A stretch of DNA of 64,000 nt from Casuarina equisetifolia (Eukaryota; Streptophyta; Magnoliopsida; Fagales; Casuarinaceae), in assembly GCA_028551475.1 (NCBI GenBank), contig CM052358.1:25632853-25696852 (forward strand). The letters are read 5' to 3'. Positions 33,241-44,444 of this stretch are shown one piece after another. Both the position numbers and the translations under genes were made by a program. Below the pieces are notes generated by a model. That model saw nothing but the letters and a program-made list of their open reading frames with translations. It was not told the origin of the DNA and did not search any database. Position 1 is the stretch's first letter; every line of letters begins with the position of its first letter.

Positions 33241-34494
33241 CATGAATTGTTTGCCGTTTGCCAACTCATACCAAAAGAAATTATAGGACCGAAGCCATGG
33301 AAAGGGACCACTATGCATTTGAATTTAGTAAGAATTAACATTTATTCAACTTGCATGTCGGCCCAATATACTGTCATTGAGCAAAAAGTTCTTTTATAGT
33401 CGAAAGGATAAAGAGAAAAGGAAGATGACCTTCTTATAAAACTTGAACACCATCACCATTCACCTTGTTGTAGTAGTTTTCTCTTTTAAATAATTACTTT
33501 TAATATAAAAAATTTCAATTGATGTGACATTGATGAGTATTATCTCAACAGCCCTAAACAAGGTAATATTTGTAAGGCTAAAAATCTTGTTTTCATAATC
33601 AAATAGGCATTTATTCGCAACTAAAGGATGATATACAAAATAATATAGACTCAAATAATCTCAAACATGCAAAAAGAATTTATGAGTTATTTTATTAAGT
33701 ATTTTTTAGTTGATATTTATTTTCATTCATGAAAGATTGATTAGTTGGAGAAATTTATAGGAATTCTATGACAACGATGCTATTCTTATTTGTGAATTGG
33801 AAATGCATGAATATTGTGAAGGAGTTCCCTTTGCTTTCTGTAGCCATAAATTACCTTCTATTGGTCTAGATAAAACATGGGTGTACGTACTAAGAAATTG
33901 TTAGATAAATAGTTGAATATTTTTCATAATTCTAAACATTTAAGTGGAGGTGTAGGATTATTGGATATCTCACATCATATACCAAGGCAAAAGCTAATTG
34001 GCAATGACAATGTACAAGTTAGGATCAGTACATGGCTTAAGGATATACGTACCAAGTGTTATATTTATCTCACATTTTATTTTATTTTATTTGCTATGGG
34101 TTTTATTCCTCAACTTTTCTTATATGATTATATTTGGTTTGGCTAAACTCTTTAAGAAAAATACAATGTCATACATATCCAAGTTAGGAATATTTATATT
34201 TAAAAAATAGGTTAATACTTATGTTTTTTTGTTACGAAATAAAGTTACGTATTTTTCTTTCGGTTTGCACTTAAGCAGTTGTTCAGATTTTAAAATTTAT
34301 GTTCACTTACATGAATGCCTTTTCACCATAATTTTTTAGTTATTTTCATTAATGTGGTGCAATTTTAATTATATTTTAATAGATAATAATATTAAACTTT
34401 TATTTGATTGTGTAGTCTTTGTATATGGTATCATTTTATTGATTTAATATATGAAAAGTGGTTAGATAATTTATTAGAGCGTAATAATGATGAA

Positions 34495-34590
34495 AATTCA
34501 GAATTTGCCAACTATATCACAATAAAGCATTCACATGAGAATGTTTAATGGTCGTAGATAGTATAAACTATTTAATTACATCAAAATTGA
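34495..34590. repeat. Fragment of the hairpin MITE family
   Basis: 'gccaactatatcacaataaa' through 'gtttaatggtcgtagata' matches the right arm at 1550-1605. The other arm is not seen nearby, so it is a partial copy. The rest of 34480-34780 has no recognised feature. Confidence 0.45.
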
Positions 34591-34780
34591 AACATAATTA
34601 ATGTAAGAAACTACGATATACATTTAATCACAGTATGCTAAACAATATTATGACACTGCAACAAGAAAATTCAGATCCTGTCTATGAGCCTATAGAACTT
34701 GCGTAACTAATATTTACCACATGAAAAGTAGTGTAATCATGAAGAAGAAGGAAAAAAATAAAAGAAGGAAACGAATATCT

Positions 34781-35128
34781 CTAGTTGTTTAAGCCGTTGT
34801 TTCTCTTGCTTGGTCCCGACGGCACCACGGGTCCCTTGGGAAGCCTAGCCAGAACCAGTGGCCCATATTTCCGGGCGAGTCTTGGAGCTGCGAAGACGAG
34901 CTTGGGCATGCTGGATTCCGCGTCAGCACATGGCCAGACACGCTGAGAGTCTTTCTCCAGAGGGTAAGCCACAACCACGTCGTCTCCGGGAAGCTGAAGA
35001 ACCAGGGCCGGCTCTTCCGCTGGAAAGTTCAGGAGCCTGGCTGATGAGAAGGACGGAAACGAGATCAGATGATAAGCGAAGAGCAATATGGCTGCGAGGT
35101 GGAGAGCGTTTCCGTGCTGTTGTGCCAT
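34781..35128 (-). CDS. IDA-like (IDL) secreted peptide precursor
   Basis: A single-exon frame of 115 residues. Residues 1-30 form a signal peptide (AAILLFAYHLISFPSFSSA) for secretion. A variable middle follows. The C-terminus (residues 96-111) reads LPKGPVVPSGPSKRNN, matching the extended PIP motif of INFLORESCENCE DEFICIENT IN ABSCISSION family peptides (usual form about LPKG-PIPPS-APSKRHN). In this family a proteolytically released, hydroxyproline-containing peptide binds HAESA-type receptor kinases to control organ shedding, root emergence or defence. Here the second Pro of PIPP is Val and the final His is Asn; Gly replaces Ala as in several IDL proteins. Length, single exon and motif position fit the family. 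The GC-rich coding sequence stands out from its AT-rich surroundings. A TATA box precedes it. Confidence 0.82.
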   Translation of the reverse strand: MAQQHGNALHLAAILLFAYHLISFPSFSSARLLNFPAEEPALVLQLPGDDVVVAYPLEKDSQRVWPCADAESSMPKLVFAAPRLARKYGPLVLARLPKGPVVPSGPSKRNNGLNN

Positions 35129-35226
35129 TAGGGATTCTGAGAGGAATGCGGTGGGTGCTCTTGTCTGGTGAAATGAGAGGAATAAGAATGGCTATGACGG
35201 TGAGGGGGAGGGGGAGGGTTAAGGGA

Positions 35227-35235
35227 ATTTTTATA
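35227..35235 (-). promoter_or_regulatory. TATA box of the IDA-like gene
   Basis: Minus strand reads CTATAAAAA, about 100 bp upstream of the ATG at 35128, a normal distance for a plant gene with a 60-70 base leader. Confidence 0.6.
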
Positions 35236-35354
35236 GGACAAGAAGGTGGCGTTGAAACGATCAGGAGTCTGCAAGTTGCGTCGATGAGTTCGGAGTGACG
35301 AACGCAATTTTACGCGCCGCGTGACTTCCTACAGGGTTTGCCGGACATGGCTGG

Positions 35355-36110
35355 CTTGTTTGACAAGCATAAGTTAACGGAGCACTCAGTCCCCCACAAC
35401 AGCGGTATCATGTGAACATTCCTAACATTAGAATGAAGTTTTTTAAAATGAACAATGAAGCTCTTTATTGGTTGGCACATAGGTAAGGAAAGATTTTGTA
35501 CAAGAAAGGTGATATCTGGATTACTTCCCTCAATTGACTTGTACTATAATTTATATAGTTTTTAATTTGAAAGTAATTGACAGTTGATTTGTTTGACAAG
35601 CATAAGTTAATGGTGCACTTAATCCCCTAGAATGGAGCACTCAGTCCCCCACAACAACAATATCATGTGAACATTCCTAACATTATAGAATAAAGTTTTC
35701 TAAAATGAATGATGAAGTTCTTTATTAGTTAGCACATGTGTAAGGAAAATTTTGTACAGCAAAAGGTGATATCTCGATTACTTTCATCAATTGACTTATA
35801 TTATAATTTATGCAAATTCTTAATTTGAAAGTAGTTCATGGTTGACTTGTTTGACAAGCATAAGTTAATGGTGCACTCAATCCCCAACAATGGAGCACTC
35901 AGTCCCCCACAACAACAGTATCATGTGAACATTCATAACATTATAGAATGAAGTTTTCTAAAATGAACGATGAAATTCTTTATTGGTTCACATATACGTA
36001 TGGAAAGACTTTGTATAGGAAAGGTGATATCTTGATTACTCCCATCAATTGACTTGTATTATAATTTTTGCAGTTCTTAATTTGAAAATAGTTCACATTT
36101 ATTTTTTCAA
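35355..36110. repeat. Three tandem copies of a 233-258 bp repeat
   Basis: Each unit starts 'gtttgacaagcataagttaa' (35358, 35591, 35849) and includes 'gcactcagtcccccacaac', 'atcatgtgaacattc', 'taaaatgaa(c/t)(a/g)atgaa' and 'ggtgatatc'. The third is truncated towards 36110. A single related fragment stands at 61791-61880. The array sits directly upstream of the IDA-like gene. No open frame of note. Confidence 0.85.
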
Positions 36111-37540
36111 TATACTTAAACTAAGTAAATTTGGTGAAATATTCTAACACAATAAGGCCTTTATAGGATCATCAACAATCAAAACTCTAAACTACAATAG
36201 ACAATTAAAACAACTAAAGGAAAGGATTTAGTTGCAAAACTTTTTAAACTTTATTTCTTAATATTTATTTATATATATGATTTGAATGAAATGGTGAATG
36301 TTTCAAAATAAGGCTGTTGAAATATCAATTTCATTGGCTAAAATCAAAAAAATAGTAAATGGATGAACATCTCTATTTATGAACATTAAACCTTCTCAAG
36401 TAAATATTTAATCATGTTAGCAGTAGAAATTCATAACTTAATTTTCTTTTAAATGAATTATAACATAGATATAAATCATTCTTACAAAGTAGTTTGATAA
36501 ACTATTTACTCACCAAAGAAGGGAGGGAAAATAAATTTACCAAATCTCAAAATTTAGAATAAAGTCCTTTTGGAACAAATACTTTGGAATTTCATAAACC
36601 TTCTAGAATTTTTATTATGGAAGAAATGCATTTACAATACAAAATGCAAAAGAATTTTAGTGGTACAACTTAACATAAAAGGTGTCATGTTTAAAGTTAA
36701 AGGTCTTATCAAGTTAAGGCCTACACTTACTTTAGTTCTCTCTAGTTCTACATATTATTGCCAAAGGATTTATAAAGATCTTCAACAAATTGATGAAACA
36801 ATAAATTTGGATTGATGACATCAATAAATATAATTTCATTACATAGCTTATTTTTAAAAATAGACTTTCTCTAGCAATAGAAATTTGATAGTAGCTCATT
36901 TTGGTTAATATATAATGTGATTTTTATTAGTTCCACATAGAAAATAGGACTCATCTTTTTCTTGAATGTGCATGGATGATGATGATTTAGAAAAATATTC
37001 TTATCTAGAATAGATCCAAAGTAACATTAGCAGATGAAATAAAGAATTGCAATGGCTTCTTTTGATTAACATATGTTGTGATTTTTCTTAGTCTTTTGTA
37101 ACAAATAAGAGTTTTTTTTTTTTGAATGTGCATAGACAAGGATAATTTGAAGAAGTATTCTCATCTAAAAAAGAATCCGAAGTAATATTGAAAGATAAAA
37201 TAAAAAATTGCAATGAATAATTAAAGTAATTAAATGAAGGAATTTAGTTATTTAACTTTTTAAGATATCTTTTTTAACTTACATTAACTATATATACCCT
37301 AAACAAAATAAAAGATGCTTTTAGGAGAAAAAAACTAATATTTCTATTTTCTTGACAAAAGTAAAAAAAAGTAATACAAGGAAAAGTTTCGTTGTTTAGA
37401 AATATACAATCTTCCAAAAATATGTTATTTTAAGTGATATTTAGAGATTTATAACTTCTATCTTTTTATAGATGTATTAATTTTTGTAATATTAGAATAT
37501 ATAACTTTAAGGATTGTACAACATCTATTATTTATCGAAA
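36111..37540. other. AT-rich intergenic DNA with a MITE fragment
   Basis: About 36385-36500 matches the left arm of the hairpin MITE at 1340-1430 ('cataacttaattttctttta'). Two related blocks of about 160 bp are seen at 36880-37040 and 37050-37210 ('gaatgtgcatgga' and 'gaatgtgcataga', each followed by 'aaaaatattctt/gaagtattct'). No gene is recognised. Confidence 0.45.
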
Positions 37541-37585
37541 TTCTCAAATAATGAAGAAAGTTGTGCACAGAGGTCGCAGATTTTT

Positions 37586-37721
37586 CAAATGACTTCCCAA
37601 CAAAGAAGTTAGGAATCATTCAAATTTCAGTATCATGATTGCAAGGCTGAATTCAAATGACTTCCCAACAAAGAAGTTAGGAATCATTCAAATTTCAGTA
37701 TCATGATTGCAAGGCTGAAGA
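37586..37721. repeat. 68 bp perfect tandem duplication
   Basis: The unit 'caaatgacttcccaacaaag...gcaaggctgaa' is present twice (from 37586 and from 37654). It is related to 17650-17725 in the TNL 5' flank region ('gacttcccaacaa', 'atcatgattgcaagg'), so this is another TNL-flank fragment. Confidence 0.8.
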
Positions 37722-38058
37722 ATTTCCAAGAAGACGTAATAATCAATTGTCTTAGGATTACATTAGGTGATACAATCGTTCGCAATGATTGCACTTTAAG
37801 CGTCATGCATCCATGCAATTCACTGAAAGGAAAGAAAACACAGCAGTGACCTCGAAGTTGGAAAAATGGACAGCAAAGTGAATTACCACTACAAGATTGT
37901 CTTAATTCCTGTAAGTTAATCATTTTGTTGCCTCACGTCGATTAGATTAATGTTTTGCCTTTAGAGGATTTTATCATAGATTTCGATATCTGGAGAATAG
38001 GGGAGAATTTTATCGCAACCAAATATGTTTGATGAGAAAGGGGAAGTTACAGATATCT

Positions 38059-38128
38059 TTCGGAAAAGCTTCCGAAATTAATGGCCGCATATGCCACGTG
38101 ACCGCATGAGTCAACAAGTTTGACGTCA
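38059..38128. promoter_or_regulatory. Cluster of bZIP-type promoter motifs
   Basis: Within 70 bp: the 8 bp inverted repeat TTTCGGAA/TTCCGAAA (38059-38078), a G-box CACGTG (38095-38100), TGAGTCAA (38107-38114) and a palindromic TGACGTCA C-box (38121-38128), with GTGACC after each of the two core boxes. Such clusters attract bZIP factors in plant stress and defence promoters. No clear gene start follows within 300 bp (the 101-codon frame at 38120-38425 has no known domain), so function is inferred from motifs only. Confidence 0.4.
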
Positions 38129-38849
38129 TGTGACCGTCTGTGTTATGATGAATTAGCATTAGGATACTTTATTAATACTGATAATTATACTTTTCTCGAT
38201 TTTCGTAATTCTTTTTTACTTTCCATCTTCGTCCCTGGGTATGCAGTTTCCTATATCCACTTTTATTCTTTTGATCAATCCCTAAAATATGCTTCTTTGC
38301 TATTTCTGAAGAAACCATCGTTGATAAACATGTCACTAGAAAACCAACATAACCATAAAGCTCACATTGCTAATGATCTAACAAGAAATGAACTAATCAG
38401 AGATAGGCTTAAAAACAAAGTCTAAAGGTTTATCCCATGCATGTAATAAAGACAACAGTTGTTGAAATGTACTCAAGCGCTTAAATTTATGAATTTTTTC
38501 AGTAGTTGTTTCTATTCTCCAAATTGGATGTGAAAGTCATTAAGATAAACAAATGCGTTGATGCTACTCTCTTAACTCCTACTGACATCAATTTTTGCTA
38601 TGCTGCTTTTATTGAAAAGTTTCTTGCTGTTACTCTTACTTCCCTCAATTGCTATTCTATGCCAAGCTGGCCGATCAAAATGCAGGAATCAACACGGAGC
38701 TCTGCTGTTGCCGGAACCCGAACTCAAAAAGTAGTCCCCAAATTGACTTAGTTTTGTTTTCAACGTAGGATACGAACTGTTCTGCAGCCTTATTCTTCAA
38801 AAAGCAGCTCCACAGAGCACCAAATCGCAGAAGCTTTTTTGGCAGATTT

Positions 38850-39018
38850 TAAATCCAGGAAAGAACGCAGAAAATGCTTCGCCATTTTTGGGCAAAGGCA
38901 GACAGCAGCAGACTGAATCAGTTCTCTGACGAGAATCCGACCTTTTGTCCAACAGAAAAATTGATTCCCAAAGGATCTACAGGGAAGAGGAAGCAGCTAT
39001 CGGTTCAGCTAGAATAAA
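38850..39018 (+). CDS. Possible terminal exon of an unrecognised gene
   Basis: After a possible acceptor (taaatccag, 38848-38856) one frame reads ERTQKMLRHFWAKADSSRLN, continues with SDENPTFCPTEKLIPKG and ends at a TAA near 39018. The composition is balanced and the peptide has no repeats. The sequence before it (38680-38840) is also open in stretches but has stops. I know no family for it; it may be gene debris. Confidence 0.22.
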
Positions 39019-39339
39019 AATGCGAAAATATCATCCTCCTCGGAGAAGAACTTTTCTCTTGTAAACTTCCTTGCATATTTTCTTTGTACTAGATCTTCTG
39101 TATTGTTGTGTATAATGTACAAGTAAACTCTTGGATTTGACATATTTGTTCTTGGGTTCCCTAAGTTGGTAAACCTCCACTTATAACCCAGGATTATAAG
39201 GGGGATTTGTGCTGTTTGAGCAGGTTGTAATTAATTGTGGATTATTTCATTCTCATTTGTGGGAAGAGACGGCGGCTCCATGTGTTTACTTATGTTGTTG
39301 CTTTTCTTTAGGGGATTGGATGCGCAGGGATCAAGACGA

Positions 39340-39530
39340 CGCCGCTGCTGTTACTGTACCTCTTATAGGTCTCATCATGCTCATCTCTAAGCCTCCTTCG
39401 TGCCTCACCACGCGTATCCAAGCCTTCTCACGCACCATTGCATGTCTCTAAGCCTCTTCGAACCTCATCACTTGTCTTCAGCCTCATCATGATTCACCAT
39501 GCGTTTCTAGGCTTCACCTCATTGCATTCC
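39340..39530. repeat. Degenerate minisatellite, about 45-60 bp unit
   Basis: Words such as 'tctaagcct', 'cctcaccacgcgt', 'ccaagccttctcacgcacc' and 'cctcatcatgattcaccatgcgt' recur in order about three times. The preceding 38430-39340 has no other recognised feature. Confidence 0.45.
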
Positions 39531-39582
39531 AATAGTTTTCAATTGTTGGTGATCTTGTGATCGTGGGGAAGAAGAATGTTTT

Positions 39583-39785
39583 TGTAAGAAACTAAGAAAC
39601 TGCGAGGGAGCATGAAGGATTTCTCTATTGCTATGATGTACTTTACAATGTTTGCTATACATTTATAGAGACATAGCCTAGCCTAGGAAAGGTAAACCAA
39701 ATATTTACAATAATTACAATGATATTGTGCCTAATCACAGGCACTAATATGGTAATGTATTAGGTGAGGCAGTTGTCTATTAACA
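39583..39785 (-). repeat. 3' LTR of copia element 2
   Basis: TGTAAGAAAC...CTATTAACA, 203 bp. Followed by the purine-rich tract (minus strand gagggggag). Confidence 0.95.
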
Positions 39786-40566
39786 CTCCCCCTCAAGCTG
39801 GAGATTTGAATAAATCAAATACTCCAAGCTTGGAGAGAAGATGCCAATGTTGTTTACTATTGAGTGCCTTAGTGAGTAGGTCAACAGGTTATTCCTTGGT
39901 TGGTACATGTCGTGTCCTAATGATTCCTTGTTGAAGCTTTTCTCTGACATAATGACATTCAACTTCAATGTGCTTTGTACGCTCATGAAATATAGGGTTT
40001 GCTGCAATCTTCTTTGTGGCTTCATTGTCACAATGGAGTAATGCTGGACGCTTCATGTAAAAACCAAAATCTTTAAGTAACCCAATGATCCAGACTATTT
40101 CACAAGTGGTAAGTTGCATGGCTCTGTATTCTGCTTCAACTAACGATAAAGACACAGTGGGTTGTTTTTTGGAGCGCCATGAAATCAGAGAGTTTTCCAA
40201 CATTATACAAAAGCCTGTGGTGGATCTTCTTGTCATGGGACATGTGCTGTAATCAGAGTCGCAATATGCTCGCAACTCAAATGGCGAAGATGATGGAAAC
40301 ATGAGACCAAGGCCTGAGCAACTTTTAAGATATCTAATCATTTTTAGAGCAGCTTCCATGTGAGATTGTTTTGGATCATGCATGAACTGGCTAAAAAGTT
40401 GGACCGGAAATGTGATGTCAGGCCTGGTGAGTGTAAGATAAATCAGTCGTCCAATTAGTCGCTGATAGACTGAAGGATCGTCAAGAGAAGGATCATTCAT
40501 TTGTTCTTTCGATCCAGCATCATACTCAAGGCTTGTGAATTTTTTGTTCTGCTCCATGGGAATCAA
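39786..40566 (-). pseudogene. Copia element 2 RNase H and C-terminus
   Basis: The frame 40566-39889 begins PMEQNKKFTSLEYDAGSK and holds RNase H: YCDSDYSTCPMTRRSTTGF, SWRSKKQPTVSLSLVEAEY, HCDNEATKKIAANPIFHERT. It is one frame off from the reverse transcriptase, so an indel occurred near 40563. A TAA near 39889 cuts off the last 35 residues (LTKAL...KLGVFDLF), which remain readable to 39790. It would degrade RNA in RNA:DNA hybrids during replication. Confidence 0.88.
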
Positions 40567-42344
40567 ATTAATGGCTTCGAACCAGCTAAGCCTGCTTCAG
40601 AAATAAGTTCTAATGTATACTTTCGCTGACTTAACGAAATACCATTTAGAGATCGAGCAATTTCAAGCCCTAAGAAAAAATTTGAGGGACCAAGATCCTT
40701 CATGAAGAATGCACCATGCAAAGATTTTTTAAGGTCTGAAATGGTTGCTTGACTATTTCCTATAATCAAGATATCGTTAACATAAATGAGTAAAGTCACA
40801 AAAGAGCTACATTTCCTCTTGGTGAACAAGGAGTAATCATGGTAAGACTGGCTGAAACCGTGTGCAATCAGGGCACTAGTGAACTTAGCATTCCATTGCC
40901 GAGAAGCTTGCTTCAACCCATAAAGGGATTTTCGCAATCGACAGACAAGATGCTCCCCCTGATTGCGAAATCCGGGGGGAAGCTCCATATAGACCTCCTC
41001 GGAAAGATCACCATGAAGAAAGACATTATAGACATCCATCTGATAAAGGGGCCAATGATGGATGGCGGCAATGGTAATGATGAGCCGAACAGTGACATGC
41101 TTGGCTGTAGGAGAGAAAATATTCTGGTAGTCAATGCCCTCACATTGATTATAGCCCTTGGCAACCAAATGGGCTTTGTAACGTTCAATGGAGCCATCAG
41201 CACGATACTTCACCTTATAAACCCATTTACATCCAATAGGACGACGACTAAGGGGCAAAAGAACAATATCCCAAGTGTGATTAGCCTGAAGGGTAGTAAG
41301 TTCAGCATCCATGGCTGAAATCCAATTGGGGTCTTGGGTGGCCTCATGGTATGTGGTAAGTTCGATGATGGCAGAAATGGAGGCTATGAAGTGCTGGTAA
41401 GGGGGGTTGCAGTGGTGGAGGGAGACATAGTTAGATATCGGATAAAGGGAGGTTTGGGAAGAGAAAGGTAGGGTAGGACATATGTAGTCGGAGGTCCAGA
41501 TAGGAGGGTGAGTGGGACGGCCAGATCGACGCAGGGAAGGATCAGGAGGCTCAGTAGAAGGAGCGGTAGTAGTGTCAGTAGGTTGGGGAGGTGGGGTAGG
41601 GGATGGTGGCGATGCAAGAGCAGGGGTGTCCAATGAAAAGTTAGAGGGGAGAGGCGGGGCAATGGGAATCGTACTTGAAGGAGTTGGGGCAGGAAGATCC
41701 ATTGGCAATGATGAGGAAGTGTATGTGTCAGGATTCGGCACAACTAGAGGTGACGAGAGGGCCAAGCTGTCCAAAGAAGAAAAAGAAAAAGAAAAAGAAA
41801 AAGTAGAAGAGGAAGAAAAAGGAAAAACAGTTTCTTGAAAAACAACATCACGACTAATGAAAAATTTATGGGATTGAGGGTCATAGACACGATAACCTTT
41901 TTGAGAAGGAGGATAACCCATAAAAATGCATGGAAGGGCACGAGGACTAAACTTATCTCGAGGGCCTAAGGTGGTGGCGTAACAACGGTAACCAAAAACA
42001 TGAAGATGGTCAAGGATAGGAGGTTTACCAAATAATTTTTCAAAGGGACTGAGACCATGAAGAAAGGAAGAGGGAAGGCGGTTGACAAGGTAGGTGGCAG
42101 TGAGAAGGCATTCCCCCCAGAATGGCGAGGGGATGTGGGCTTGAAACATTAAAGCACGGGCCACGTCTAGTAAGTGCCGATGTTTGCGTTCAATAACTCC
42201 ATTTTGTTGAGGAGTGTGAACGCATGAGGACTCATGGGAAATGCCCTTCATGGACAGGAAGGAGCGACACTCAGAAGAAAAAAATTCAGAGCCATTGTTA
42301 GAACGAATGCGACGGACTGTGGCATTGAATTGGGTATGAACCAA
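40563..42344 (-). pseudogene. Copia element 2 integrase core and reverse transcriptase
   Basis: One open frame of 593 codons. It starts within the integrase core (second catalytic Asp replaced: RRIRSNNGSEF has Asn where Asp is usual; Glu present in GVIERKHRH), followed by GYPPSQKGYRVYDPQ, a long proline/serine-rich spacer, and reverse transcriptase (WVYKVKYRADGSIERYKAHL, MDVYNVFLHGDL, LYGLKQASRQWN). The catalytic box reads YVND instead of YVDD. Both Asp-to-Asn changes would abolish activity even if stops were absent. Confidence 0.9.
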
Positions 42345-42374
42345 GGAAATGAAATATTGGATTTTAGAAAATAC

Positions 42375-44444
42375 TTAGCTTTTAAATTGAAGGAGAAAAG
42401 TCCAAGTGGCACGGGAAAAGTCATCCACAATGGTAAGAAAATAGCGTGCACCATCATGGGTGAAAGTTCGATGACGACCCCAAACATCCATGTGGACAAG
42501 CTCAACTATGGAGTGAGTCAAAGTGTGACTAATGAGAAAAGGTTGGCGGGTTTGTTTAGCTAAAGGGCAAATAGGGCAGGAAAAAGAAAAAGGACAAGAA
42601 ACAGAAACACCAAAAGAAGAAAATTGTTTTAAGGAAGAATGACCAAGACGTTGATGCAAAATATTATAACTAATATTATTAATAAAAATGGGAGTACAAA
42701 GAGATTGCTGTTCGAAAGTACAAAGAGTGGACTTTAGGGAATTTAAATATTTAGAGAAAACGAAACTAAAATTTTTTGGAAAAGCATAACATAGAAAGTA
42801 GAGTCCGCGATCAACCTTGCCGAGCCCGATCAGATCCTCAGTCATACGGTCCTGAAATACACAAAAAGCATCGAAAAAAATGGCTACACAATTGTTATCA
42901 TGGGTTAATTTTTGAATAGATAACAAATTGTGTTTAAAACGGGGGGCATATAAAATATTGGTGAGATGCAATTGTGGATAAAGTTGACAACGACCAATGT
43001 GGGTGACAGGATTAAGTGAGCAATCAGGCAATGTAATATTAAGGGGTGCAACGCATGGGAAAAATGAATCAATAAGAGATAAATTACAAGTGATATGGTC
43101 ACTAGCCCCTGAATCGATTATCCATAAAGATGAAATGGGAGAGAGGGAAGAAACCATACCTGAGAATGGGTCCGAGAAACCCATTTGGTTAATGAAATTC
43201 AAGAGCTTGTGTTGTTGATCGGCAGTGAGGGTAAGCCTAGTGGATCCACCATATACGCTACCTGGGCTAGGTGGATGATGGCCCAAGATACCTGGACTGG
43301 GTGTGGGTGGATAGCTTGAAGAGCCCTGAAAAGAAGATCCCCCAGTGAAGTCCATAGCTAGGGGATGAGTTGGGCCATAGCCAAGTGAAAGCAGAGAATC
43401 AGATGCGGCAACATTATAAGCGAAAGACCCTTGGCCAGTGGGCTTGCGCCTATTATTACCACGCTGCTTGGGCCTACTGCTAGAGAGGTAGCCCACTAAT
43501 TGGTAGCAAGACTCACGCAGGTATCCAGGCCGCTTGCAATGACTGCAAATGGGCCTAGATGTGGGAGGTGCCTGCTGGGCATAAGGCGGGTTAGGCCCAT
43601 TGGGCCCACCTGAGGATAAGGCCCCAGATTGTGAATCATGGGTCCAGCCTGTTTGGGCCAGAGGTGCACCTGACCTAACTGGGGTGCGACTGGAACGTTG
43701 TGTTTGAAATGCACTGGCATCACTATCGAGAGAGGAACGGTCGTCGGCAGTAGCGCGCTGGAGCAAGTTTTGCTTCGCCAGCGAGTAAAGCTTCTCCACG
43801 CTCGGTAGCTCGTCATGTGACATGACGTTGGAGTGAAGGGTAGAGAATTCATCCGACATGGCCAAAAGAAGTTGCAGGGATCGATTCGCCACCTCACGGC
43901 GCTGAAATTGCTTACCAGTGTCACAAGTGCCGCCACAACAACAGTGAAGAGGATGTTGTTGGGCATCTAAAGCACCCCAAAGCTCCTTCAGACGAAGGTA
44001 GAAGGATGTGAGCTCAGCGCTGGAGGCACTAGGAGACAAGCGGAGAGTGCTGATGGCCTGTTTGAGGGAAAATTTTTGGGTCCCGATAATCCGATAGAAG
44101 CTATCGCGAAGCAATTGCCAGACATCGGCAACACTAAGAGCAGTGGAGACCAGAGTCTCGAGTGAGGAATTGACAGAGTGGGTTAACCAAGTGTTCACAG
44201 CTGCATGACACTAGTCCCAACGGGCAGCAGCGTCACCATCGCCAGTGGGGCGTGGGAGCTTGCCAGTCAGAAAACTCATCTTATTCCGAGCAAGGAACAC
44301 TGTTTGGATTTGCTCGCTCCAAACATGCTAGTTGGCCTCGCCGGTGAGCTTCTGGGACACGATGCATGCCGGTTGAAGATCAGCAGCAGTGAGATGGTAT
44401 GGGCCGTGGAGAGGAGAGATAGTGGAGCTGTTAGTAGTGGCCAT
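42375..44444 (-). pseudogene. Copia element 2 gag, protease and integrase N-terminus
   Basis: Gag starts at the ATG at 44444 (MATTNSSTISPLHG); two TAG codons lie in the first 85 codons, after which 607 codons are open (44198-42375). Visible in order: gag core (VADVWQLLRDSFYRIIGTQK), a zinc knuckle CSHCKRPGYLRESC with Tyr in place of the zinc-binding His, protease (WIIDSGASDHIT), the integrase zinc region (HQRLGHSS...CPICPLAKQ) and VHMDVWG with the first catalytic Asp. A TAA near 42375 separates this from the rest of pol in the same frame. Confidence 0.9.

Larger units (their letters stand above)
32064..34480. repeat. Segmental duplication, copy B
   Basis: Matches copy A (11001-13360) for about 1.8 kb and copy C (29090-29800) over its last 800 bp. 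It has the uninterrupted LINE target (ggaccactatgcat at about 33306) and the intact defensin-like gene. Open frames of 60-77 codons on the plus strand here are antisense to the gene or chance. Confidence 0.85.

Noticed and set aside
41512..41838. 108-codon acidic/glycine-rich plus-strand frame
   Set aside because: Antisense of the proline-rich spacer of copia element 2 pol.
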